Source: Flavobacterium succinicans LMG 10402 | GTDB lineage: Bacteria > Bacteroidota > Bacteroidia > Flavobacteriales > Flavobacteriaceae | DNA length: 39,538 nucleotides | Direction of reading: 5' to 3' | NCBI RefSeq assembly: GCF_000611675.1 | Contig: NZ_JATV01000020.1 | Span: 1-39,538, forward strand | In this document: positions 22,728 to 29,996 of the stretch, one piece after another | Position numbering within the stretch: the first letter of the stretch is position 1 | How the letters are laid out: each line of letters starts with the position of its first letter | Notes under the pieces: model-generated | Told to the model about the DNA's origin: nothing | The model's input: the letters and a program-made list of their open reading frames with translations, nothing else | Databases searched by the model: none | Program-made: the position numbers and the translations under genes

Positions 22728-22988
22728 GTCTTTTGAGGCTAATTACTGTCTAAGTTAGTAAAAATTAGGATATTATGATATTTTTTTTGTAAGATTATTT
22801 TTTGACACTAGGCATTGTTTTAAAAAAATCTTTCAATTACTTTTAAATATTATTATATTTTAATGAAGCCAAGGTTTTTAAAATGGAGTATCTAATTTAG
22901 GTATTACTTTTGTTAAGGTATTTTGATGATGACCTAAAGAAGGTTTTAATAAACCAAAAAACAATTATTCTAGTAACTTAGTAGTACC
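22728..22988. other. 261-bp divergent intergenic region
   Basis: Lies between the sigma54 regulator (minus) and the PH-domain gene (plus), so it must hold both promoters. It is very AT-rich. No convincing TAnnTTTG box with a spaced TTG and no GG-N10-GC pair was found on either strand. Confidence 0.5.
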
Positions 22989-23663
22989 ATGAAAGAACAT
23001 ATTAAAAAATTTTTAAACGAAGAGCAAGATCCCAAAGCAATTGAAAAGGTTACTGCAAAACTCAACGACATTTTAATGAAAAATGAAGAAGTGGGGTACA
23101 TTGCTGTTCAAAAGAAACCAGCGTTGACGGTTTTACCCGATAGTATTGTGTTGACCAATAAAAGAATTATTATTTGTCAGCCCAAAAACTTAGGGCTTTC
23201 GATGCATTTTATTGATTACACTTGGGATGAGGTAGATGGCGCTTTTGTAAAAGAGAATATTTTAGGTTCAGAGTTTACTTTTTCTACCAAAACAGAATTG
23301 CAAGTAACGATTGATTACATTCCAAAAATTCAAGCGCGCAAAATTTACACTTATGCAAAAGAACAATTGGATAGTTTGAAAAATGGAGCAACCATTCCAA
23401 TCGCCGATGCAGTAATTATTCCCGAAGCTGAAATTATTGAAGAAGTAGAAACTGAGGAAGTAACAAATTTTGCAGAGATTATGCCAGCAACAACCACTCA
23501 CGAGGCTAGTTTTGTAACCGAAGCAGAGCCTGTTTCTAGTGCCGGTTTGAACCAAGAAGAATTGTTTGCCAAATTGCAGAATTATAAAAAGCTATTAGAC
23601 AACGGTTTGATTTTACAAGGTGAGTACGACGCTTTTAAGAAGGAAATCTTGAGTCAGATGTAA
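22989..23663 (+). CDS. PH domain protein with C-terminal SHOCT-like motif
   Basis: 224 residues. Residues about 25-125 match bacterial PH-like (YokE/bPH) domains: VQKKPALTVLPDSIVLTNKRIIICQPK, then DYTWDEVDGAFVKENIL and TFSTKTELQVTIDYIPKIQARKIY. An acidic, low-complexity linker (about 140-190, rich in Glu, Val, Thr) leads to a C-terminal SHOCT-like helix pair, QEELFAKLQNYKKLLDNGLI and GEYDAFKKEILSQ. No signal peptide. The biochemical role is unknown; SHOCT motifs often mediate oligomerisation. Ends at a shared bidirectional terminator. Confidence 0.8.
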   Translation: MKEHIKKFLNEEQDPKAIEKVTAKLNDILMKNEEVGYIAVQKKPALTVLPDSIVLTNKRIIICQPKNLGLSMHFIDYTWDEVDGAFVKENILGSEFTFSTKTELQVTIDYIPKIQARKIYTYAKEQLDSLKNGATIPIADAVIIPEAEIIEEVETEEVTNFAEIMPATTTHEASFVTEAEPVSSAGLNQEELFAKLQNYKKLLDNGLILQGEYDAFKKEILSQM

Positions 23664-23693
23664 TTTATTAAACCCCCAAATTACTAAAACATT

Positions 23694-23742
23694 AAAAAAC
23701 CAAAAGTCAAAAGTGTATAGCCCTATTGACTTTTGGTTTTTT
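23694..23742. terminator. Bidirectional terminator
   Basis: A 17-bp perfect stem AAAAAACCAAAAGTCAA/TTGACTTTTGGTTTTTT with A and T runs on both sides, placed between the convergent PH-domain gene and DUF4374 gene. Confidence 0.9.
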
Positions 23743-23763
23743 AACAAGATTTAAATAAGTTAT

Positions 23764-25149
23764 TTAGTAGGCGCCTAAATAAAAACTGCCTGAAGCTGCT
23801 TTTAGTTTTGCACCTTTTGTAATTGATTTGGTTTTCCAGTTTACAATGTAAATATTTCCATCTTTACCTGCTGGTGTAAAGGGTAAATACACATTATCAC
23901 CTATAAGTCCTATGTTTTGAAATTGACCAAAAGTAGTTGTTAATGCTGGATCAGTTTCTACCTCTGTTGTTAACTTTGTTGCTGATCTGGTATTCAAATC
24001 TATTAGTGCAACATACCCGCCATTAGTTCCCGTTACGGTATACATAACAATAGCAATACCGTCTTTAATATATCTCCACGCTTTAATACTAGCTCCCGTA
24101 GTGTTTAATGCAGTATTTAAATTAAAATGATAAGATGCATCATATTCGTTTGTTGATTTACTGATTCGAAGAATATCTGGACCAGATGTAGCAGTTGCTT
24201 GGTACAAATTGCCATCAGTGCCTACATACTGTGTCAAGGTGCGGTAGCCTAAATTATCAATTATGCTTTTATCAGAGATGATAATTTTCGGATTTTTTAA
24301 AGAAGGATAATCCACCACATACGAAACTGTTCCTAAATCTCTGTTAGTTGTAGTTGCCCAACCTGTAATGGCACCAGTTGTAGCATTTGTAGTTACGGTA
24401 CCATTAACATTATGTCTTCTGATGCCCACCCCTATGTACAGTTTAGTTTTCGATTCGTTTAAAACGGGTACGTCAGCTCTCCAGATGTGGTATCCCTTTG
24501 ATTCTAAATCGGCTCCTAAATCAACATTGATCGCTCCGGTATTTGTAATTGCCGTATTGTTTAAGTCAATATTGGCAATTTTAATTACTCCTTTTGGATT
24601 TCTATATACATAATTAGGAGCTGTTCCTGTAAAAGGTTCTAGTGCGTCTCCAAACGAGACACCTACTCCAACACCTTCTGCAGCTTTTACCCAGCGTGGT
24701 GATGTTCCTAAAATTACTGAAGTGTTCAATTCAAATCCTACTTCTTCAAATTTTCCAGCGCCAGTTACGCTATATTTATTAAAAACACCGCCCTCGGTAC
24801 CAGTATACTGAATATTGTATAAAAATTTTCCATCTGCTGATGCTTGTACGCGAGCAGTTCGGCTTGATTTTAATGCAAAACCTTCCACGTAAGTAGATCC
24901 GTTCAGTTTAAATAAATCAACTACATAATCTGGATTAGCAGCATTTTGAGGGGTTATCGCATAGGCGCGTGTTCCTCCGTTACCAGCCGTTCCTGCAGCA
25001 TCTGGGAATGATCCGGTAAGTGTAATCCATCGTGTGGCATCAACTGCTGGAGGTGCAACAGTTTCTGAGTCGTCATTGCTGCAACTTCCTAAAGTAAGTG
25101 CTGTCATTACAGTACTTAAGACTGTTATTTTAAATAGATTTTTTTTCAT
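23764..25149 (-). CDS. DUF4374 lipoprotein, XusB-like siderophore-binding protein
   Basis: 461 residues. Lipoprotein signal with lipobox LGSC (Cys at 23) followed by SNDDSE, consistent with surface export of flavobacterial lipoproteins. The body is a repeated beta-strand fold expected to form a propeller, with DUF4374 features such as RWVKAAEGVGVGVSFGD and the closing AASGSFYLGAY. XusB of Bacteroides, a DUF4374 lipoprotein, binds ferric enterobactin and works with the TonB receptor XusA. The receptor gene lies 19 bp upstream in the same operon, which supports a similar job here. No PepSY reductase (XusC-like) follows. The ligand is inferred. Confidence 0.85.
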   Translation of the reverse strand: MKKNLFKITVLSTVMTALTLGSCSNDDSETVAPPAVDATRWITLTGSFPDAAGTAGNGGTRAYAITPQNAANPDYVVDLFKLNGSTYVEGFALKSSRTARVQASADGKFLYNIQYTGTEGGVFNKYSVTGAGKFEEVGFELNTSVILGTSPRWVKAAEGVGVGVSFGDALEPFTGTAPNYVYRNPKGVIKIANIDLNNTAITNTGAINVDLGADLESKGYHIWRADVPVLNESKTKLYIGVGIRRHNVNGTVTTNATTGAITGWATTTNRDLGTVSYVVDYPSLKNPKIIISDKSIIDNLGYRTLTQYVGTDGNLYQATATSGPDILRISKSTNEYDASYHFNLNTALNTTGASIKAWRYIKDGIAIVMYTVTGTNGGYVALIDLNTRSATKLTTEVETDPALTTTFGQFQNIGLIGDNVYLPFTPAGKDGNIYIVNWKTKSITKGAKLKAASGSFYLGAY

Positions 25150-25168
25150 GATATTGATTTTAATTTGA

Positions 25169-27430
25169 TTATAAAAATGTACTAAAGGTGTAATTCAATT
25201 TGAAGTAAATTCCTCTACCAGGTTTTTGTATCGAGAAGTTGTCGTAAATCTCGGCGTTCATAATATTTTTTACGTCTACGCTAGCAATGAGTTTTTTAGA
25301 TGGAAATCCGTAACTTATACCGATGTCATGAGTGAATTGACTTGGAGTCAAAGACCAATCAGGTTGTCCCCACACTACATAATATTCACCCACAAAACCG
25401 GTGTTGTAGTAGAGATTGAGTACCGAATTTTTTTGCAACACATTATTAAGTCTGTATTGAATATTGGCATTGGCCGTCAAAAAAGGTTCGTTTGGGACTT
25501 GTTGTCCAAAAAAAGTATGTGGTAAACCGTTATTGTCTCGTTCTAGCTTGAATACATTATTAAATTTCGAAAAATTTACAGAGGCATTCAATTTGTTGTT
25601 ATACACGTAGATAATTTCGGCTTCAAAACCACGGGCTTGGGTTTTGCCAAGATTTACATATCTTGTGGTTTGGATATCAGCATCTGATTCCTCTTCAATT
25701 TCAGATACATCAACAGCTTGCTGTGTGATTTTGTTAAAGCCGTTTCGCCAAAAGGCATTTGCATAGAAAGATATTTTGTGTTTTTTAAAATCAATTGGAC
25801 CCCATCTAAAACCTAAATTGTAATTGATGTTTTTTTCTGGTTCTAAGGTAAGGTTGGACAAGATATTAATTTCAGGTGCTCCAAACAATTGATTTTCGGT
25901 TGGCATGATATAGGAGTTTTCGGTTGAACCAATGACAAAAAGTTTTTCAATCATCTGATAAGATGCTGTTGCACCATATCCAAAATTATAGTCTGACGTA
26001 CTGCTTTCACTCTGTACAATGGTGTTGGCTCCATCAGTTGTCACAATGTCATATTTTGTTTGATTGGTTTTGTTTGTAGTGTACTTACCTAACAAATTGG
26101 TAATTAATTTTTTATTGAAACTTTCGGCTTCATAGTTTAAGGAAACAATATTTTTTGTAACCAAGCTTTTGGTAGCAAGCTCTCTGAGGGAAGGGTTTAA
26201 CAAATCTTCATCTTTTCTGTTGGTCGCTTCGTACTTATGATTTAGAGAAATACGATGTCCGCTAGCGATCAGATAACCTAAGTTTGTCCTTGCATTTTTA
26301 ATTTTCCTATCGGTATTGGTAATTGTTTTAGGACCTTGCTGTCCGCCATTGGTACGCAAAGGAACTCTCTCGCCAAACTCAATTACTTCTCTAATCGTTC
26401 CGTCCCAGTTGTATGCATAGCTTATGGTGTCTTGCAGGTAGGTGCTTCGTACGCTTCGTACGGCATTGATATTCAAAGCTAAATTTTGTACTAAAAAGTT
26501 TTTCTTAGTATAATTTAGCAGTAGGGCATGTGATTTAGTTTCGTTAAATCGGCCCACATAAGGTACAGCCATAGTAATGCCGTGCGGAATCTCAGTGTAA
26601 TTACTTGATCCGTTATAGCCTATAAAAAATTGATCAGCCCATTTCGTATCTGTAAAGCCAGCTTCAAAACGTCCTCCTACTGCTTTGTAAGTATTGTTAA
26701 ATCGTTTGGCTCTATACGGTCTGGTAATTTGCTGTAAGTGATTTACAAATGTGGTCGACCTGCCCCAAGTTTCAAAACTATTATCCGTGTAGGTATAAAA
26801 GCCAGAACCTCTAAAGGACAGTCCCGATTTTTTGTCTCGTAAAGTAACTCCTAAATCAGATTGTAAAGTTTGAAATGAGCCGTAGGATACTGCTGCAGTT
26901 GCTGTATTCTTAGAGACATCTTTTTTAAGAACTACATTTATTGCTCCTCCTACGTAATCGCCTGTTAAATGCGAAGGTAAAATGCCTTTGTAAACCTCAA
27001 TACGTTCAATCATAGCTGGTGGAATATTATTTAAATTGAATGAGGAGCCAAAAGTTGATATTTCTATTCCGTCAATGAACATTCCTATAGCACTGCCAGA
27101 CATTCCGTTTAAGTTGTACTCTACATTAGATCCTATGCCGCCATTTTGCCTTACCCTAACTCCTACAGATCGATCAAGTAATTCATTAGTAGTTAAGTTG
27201 CGTAAGGAGGCTTCTTTGGTTTCAATAATGGCTACTGCAAATCCACTTGTCTCTAATTTTTGTTTTTTAGGTTTTCCTTTTACGATGACACTTTTTAGGT
27301 TTTCTGCAATAGTGTCATTTGCGTTGTTTTTGTCAATTTTAAAGTTTTTGTTGTTAGTAGTACTTGTTTGCGATAAGGCGGGTAGCAACGTAAATAGAAA
27401 CAACAAGAGACAGGTATATTTGCTAAACAT
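25169..27430 (-). CDS. TonB-dependent outer-membrane receptor, XusA-like
   Basis: 753 residues. Signal peptide (about 1-20, LLLFLFTLLPALSQ), a short N-terminal extension, the plug domain (about 50-170) with LLDRSVGVRVRQNGGIGSN, FIDGIEI and IERIEVYKGILPSHLTGDYVGGAINVV, then a 22-strand-type barrel ending in an aromatic strand (YFKLNYTFSTFL). It imports a ferric siderophore or similar ligand across the outer membrane with TonB/ExbBD energy. Pairing with a DUF4374 lipoprotein directly downstream and a divergent AraC/PchR-type regulator makes iron chelates the best guess. Its promoter region faces the 21-bp direct repeat described below. Confidence 0.92.
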   Translation of the reverse strand: MFSKYTCLLLFLFTLLPALSQTSTTNNKNFKIDKNNANDTIAENLKSVIVKGKPKKQKLETSGFAVAIIETKEASLRNLTTNELLDRSVGVRVRQNGGIGSNVEYNLNGMSGSAIGMFIDGIEISTFGSSFNLNNIPPAMIERIEVYKGILPSHLTGDYVGGAINVVLKKDVSKNTATAAVSYGSFQTLQSDLGVTLRDKKSGLSFRGSGFYTYTDNSFETWGRSTTFVNHLQQITRPYRAKRFNNTYKAVGGRFEAGFTDTKWADQFFIGYNGSSNYTEIPHGITMAVPYVGRFNETKSHALLLNYTKKNFLVQNLALNINAVRSVRSTYLQDTISYAYNWDGTIREVIEFGERVPLRTNGGQQGPKTITNTDRKIKNARTNLGYLIASGHRISLNHKYEATNRKDEDLLNPSLRELATKSLVTKNIVSLNYEAESFNKKLITNLLGKYTTNKTNQTKYDIVTTDGANTIVQSESSTSDYNFGYGATASYQMIEKLFVIGSTENSYIMPTENQLFGAPEINILSNLTLEPEKNINYNLGFRWGPIDFKKHKISFYANAFWRNGFNKITQQAVDVSEIEEESDADIQTTRYVNLGKTQARGFEAEIIYVYNNKLNASVNFSKFNNVFKLERDNNGLPHTFFGQQVPNEPFLTANANIQYRLNNVLQKNSVLNLYYNTGFVGEYYVVWGQPDWSLTPSQFTHDIGISYGFPSKKLIASVDVKNIMNAEIYDNFSIQKPGRGIYFKLNYTFSTFL

Positions 27431-27495
27431 GGTTTTTGAATGTGATATTTAACTAAAAATAATTCTTAATTAGACTTAATATAAATAATTTTGCG

Positions 27496-27503
27496 CAAAA
27501 ATA
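27496..27503 (-). promoter_or_regulatory. -7 box of the XusA-like receptor
   Basis: TATTTTTG on the minus strand (TAnnTTTG). No TTG sits at the normal -33 distance, as expected for an activator-dependent promoter. The start site would be near 27490, which places the direct repeat at about -41 to -75. Confidence 0.5.
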
Positions 27504-27530
27504 CCGCCTTAATCCCTCTATCGAATAGGG

Positions 27531-27565
27531 AAAAACGGATTATAACTTTGTAAAAACGGATTATA
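27531..27565 (+). promoter_or_regulatory. Direct-repeat operator for the AraC-type regulator
   Basis: Two exact copies of AAAAACGGATTATA (27531-27544 and 27552-27565) are 21 bp apart start to start, which is two helical turns and the classic layout of AraC-family half-sites. The repeat overlaps the regulator's own -7 box (TAACTTTG, 27543-27550) and start region. It lies upstream of the receptor promoter. The arrangement suggests activation of the receptor and autorepression. Confidence 0.7.
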
Positions 27566-27567
27566 TT

Positions 27568-28554
27568 TTGAAACTTATTTCAAGAATTGTAGAGCAGCAG
27601 CAGCCCATTTTGTCACTAGAAACGGTTAATTATTATCAGTTAAAGAGTCACTTTTACAGTGAAACAATTCAAGTGAAGAATGGCGAAACAGATCAAATTA
27701 CATTTCAATACCAGATAGCCGATGGCGTTATGATCGTTTACGCACAAATGTTTTTTGCAGCAGCAACAGCCATTGAAGTTCAAATCGTGGGAGAATCTAT
27801 TGTAATGAATTTTTTCTCAAGTTCACATACAGTGGAACAAATAGAGCATCTTGCGGGAGAAAAAAATTCTGTTGAGCACACACATAATATTTTTTATGCT
27901 TCTAATTTTAAGGTTATCTATACCGTACCTGCTTTTCAAAAATTAGATTGTTTTTCAATAATTCTAGCACCGGATTATTATTCGAAATTAATAGATGCAA
28001 ATTGGGCACTTCATGAAAGTTTTTCACAGCAAATTAAATCAAAGATTACCAGTTATCTATCAATGCAATATGCGTCTTTTAATTCTGGAATTCAATGGAT
28101 TCTTCACGAAATTAAGACTTGTAAATTTGAAGGGGTTATAAAAAAAATGTATTTAGAATCTAAAATCAAGGAGCTGCTCATTTTTCAATTGGAGATATTA
28201 ACTAGTACAGATCATAAGATTGTTATTGAAGATGGAAATAGGGCTAAGCTAGATCAAGCCAAAGTCATCTTGCAAGAAAATTACACAAATGCTCCTTCAT
28301 TATCAGAGCTTTCTAGAATCATTGCACTGAACGAATTTAAATTGAAAAAAGGATTTAAATCGTGTTTTAATTGTACCATAAAAACGTATGTTACTCAACT
28401 CAGAATGGAACGCGCAAAAGAATTGCTTAAAAATAAAATTTTAAATGTAAGCGAGGTGGCATATCAATGTGGCTATAAAGATGTATCACATTTTTCGGCT
28501 GCATTCAAACAGTTTTATGGATTTACACCGGTTAGTTTTAGACAGAAGCAATAA
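27568..28554 (+). CDS. AraC family regulator (PchR-like)
   Basis: 328 residues starting at a TTG. The C-terminal 100 residues carry the two AraC helix-turn-helix motifs: SLSELSRIIALNEFKLKKGFKSCF and VSEVAYQCGYKDVSHFSAAFKQFYGFTPVSFR. The N-terminal 200 residues resemble the ligand-binding part of PchR-type regulators that sense a ferric siderophore. It is divergent from the receptor-lipoprotein pair and probably activates it when the chelate is present. The 21-bp direct repeat overlapping its own promoter points to autoregulation. A short leader (about 10 nt) follows the -7 box TAACTTTG. Confidence 0.9.
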   Translation: MKLISRIVEQQQPILSLETVNYYQLKSHFYSETIQVKNGETDQITFQYQIADGVMIVYAQMFFAAATAIEVQIVGESIVMNFFSSSHTVEQIEHLAGEKNSVEHTHNIFYASNFKVIYTVPAFQKLDCFSIILAPDYYSKLIDANWALHESFSQQIKSKITSYLSMQYASFNSGIQWILHEIKTCKFEGVIKKMYLESKIKELLIFQLEILTSTDHKIVIEDGNRAKLDQAKVILQENYTNAPSLSELSRIIALNEFKLKKGFKSCFNCTIKTYVTQLRMERAKELLKNKILNVSEVAYQCGYKDVSHFSAAFKQFYGFTPVSFRQKQ

Positions 28555-28604
28555 AGAAGTTTTCCAGAAAAATACATCATTATTAAGTCATAAAGTCAAA
28601 AGTT

Positions 28605-28645
28605 ATAAGTCAAAAGACAATTTGCCTTTTGACTTTATGTCTTTT
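28605..28645. terminator. Terminator between AraC and DUF4407 genes
   Basis: AAGTCAAAAG (28607-28616) pairs with CTTTTGACTT (28626-28635), followed on the + strand by ATGTCTTTTT. The upstream words AAGTCATAAAGTCAAAAG and ATAAGTCAAAAG form a short direct repeat, so the hairpin appears to be built from repeat units. It serves two convergent genes. Confidence 0.7.
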
Positions 28646-28648
28646 TAT

Positions 28649-29749
28649 TTAAAGTGTTTTTTTTTGTTTTTCCACAAAAGTATTGGATTGTAATTCCAAT
28701 AAATCTGTTGCGTTTTTTCGTTGTAACTCATACAATCTTTTGTCTTCGGCAATATCCGCATACACTTTGTCGTGCATACTAGCGCTGGTTTGTACCAAAA
28801 GAGTGCGTTGGTATTTGTCCTGTTCTATTGTAGCTTTTAATGCTGTTTCGAGGTCTTCTAGTTTGTAATCATATTCCCCTTTGGGAGACAATAATTTGGC
28901 AATAATAGGTGAAGTTTCTATGGCTAAAAACAACAACATTATGAAAAAAGAAGGCAACCAAGGCAAACTATTTAAAGCATTGATTCTTGCCATCAGTCCA
29001 TCAAAACCATCAATAATAGGTTGGGTTTGTGTTACTTTTTTGTCCAAATCGGCTTCCAATTTTTTGTTTTCTTTTTCTAGCACAGCAATTTTGGCCAGAT
29101 TGGTTTTTTGTAAGGTATCCAATTCTTTTTTAGACAAATCGTGTTTGGCAATTTTTTCTTTAAACACCGGGCCTTTACCTAGTTTTTTGGTGCCAGCCGT
29201 TCCTTCGGCTTCTTTGATGTAAGTTTCATACAAGGTGTTGACTTCTTTTTCTTTAGTAGAAATCTCTAGTTTTAATTTATCTACTTCGGCTTTGTTTTTA
29301 TCCAAATCGGTTTTGAAATAATCAGCGACTTCTTTTTTGTTCTTCAAAGCCATCGCATTTTTCTCTTTTAAAAGCACCGTGTTGATTTCTTTTTCGAAGA
29401 TTTTAATTTCTAACGGTTTTGAAATCACAATCGCAATGATAATTGCCAATAAAATTCGGGGAGTAGCTTGCAAAAATTCGGCACTAAGTTGGTCTCTTTT
29501 TCTAATGGTCGATACTATAAAACGATCTAAATTGAAAATAAGCAAACTCCAAACAATTCCAAAAGCTATTGCTGGATAAACACTATCGAAAACAGTAAAT
29601 AGGGCATAGGCACTCGCCAAAAAAGCCATCACGGCAGTGAAAAAAACAGTGGCGCCAATGCCTACAAATTTGGTTTTTTCGCCTTGGGAGCAACCTTCAA
29701 GCAGGTTTTTATCAGCTCCTGAACATAAAATAAAAAAGGATTGTAACAT
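28649..29749 (-). CDS. DUF4407 domain-containing membrane protein
   Basis: 366 residues. Four membrane segments: two near 28-75 (VGIGATVFFTAVMAFLASAYALF, YPAIAFGIVWSLLIFNLDRFIVS), one near 93-110 (ILLAIIIAIVISKPLEIKIF) and one near 265-280 (WLPSFFIMLLFLAIETSPI). Between the third and fourth is a long coiled coil (about 115-250) rich in Lys and Glu. The phrases NLDRFIVSTIRKRD and AIETSPIIAKLLSPKGEYD are DUF4407 hallmarks. Function unknown. It stands alone with its own -7 box (TAAATTTG, minus strand, 29785-29778). Confidence 0.9.
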   Translation of the reverse strand: MLQSFFILCSGADKNLLEGCSQGEKTKFVGIGATVFFTAVMAFLASAYALFTVFDSVYPAIAFGIVWSLLIFNLDRFIVSTIRKRDQLSAEFLQATPRILLAIIIAIVISKPLEIKIFEKEINTVLLKEKNAMALKNKKEVADYFKTDLDKNKAEVDKLKLEISTKEKEVNTLYETYIKEAEGTAGTKKLGKGPVFKEKIAKHDLSKKELDTLQKTNLAKIAVLEKENKKLEADLDKKVTQTQPIIDGFDGLMARINALNSLPWLPSFFIMLLFLAIETSPIIAKLLSPKGEYDYKLEDLETALKATIEQDKYQRTLLVQTSASMHDKVYADIAEDKRLYELQRKNATDLLELQSNTFVEKQKKTL

Positions 29750-29777
29750 GATTGATTGATTTTTTGATTGATGTTTA

Positions 29778-29785
29778 CAAATTTA
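29778..29785 (-). promoter_or_regulatory. -7 box for the DUF4407 gene
   Basis: TAAATTTG on the minus strand fits TAnnTTTG, 29 bp before the start codon. No clear -33 TTG. Confidence 0.4.
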
Positions 29786-29964
29786 ACGCCAAAAAATGAT
29801 TTACATTATAAAATATTGATTCTATTTTGTTTACGGGTTGATTTTTAGGGCTAGGTTAATTTATTGTTTCTTGTGAGTTGTTATATGGTTAGGTAATACT
29901 TCTTTTTTTGAGTTTGTTAATCCTTTGTTAAAAGTAAGGTAAAATACTATGAAATTTGATGTGC

Positions 29965-29972
29965 TACTTTTG
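29965..29972 (+). promoter_or_regulatory. -7 box for the phytate-locus TonB receptor
   Basis: TACTTTTG fits TAnnTTTG. It lies 25 bp before the ATG at 29997 and inside the longer frame that begins at 29949, which argues for the later start. No TTG at the -33 distance, so an activator may be needed. Confidence 0.5.
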
Positions 29973-29996
29973 CCAAATAACTATTTAACTAAAAAA

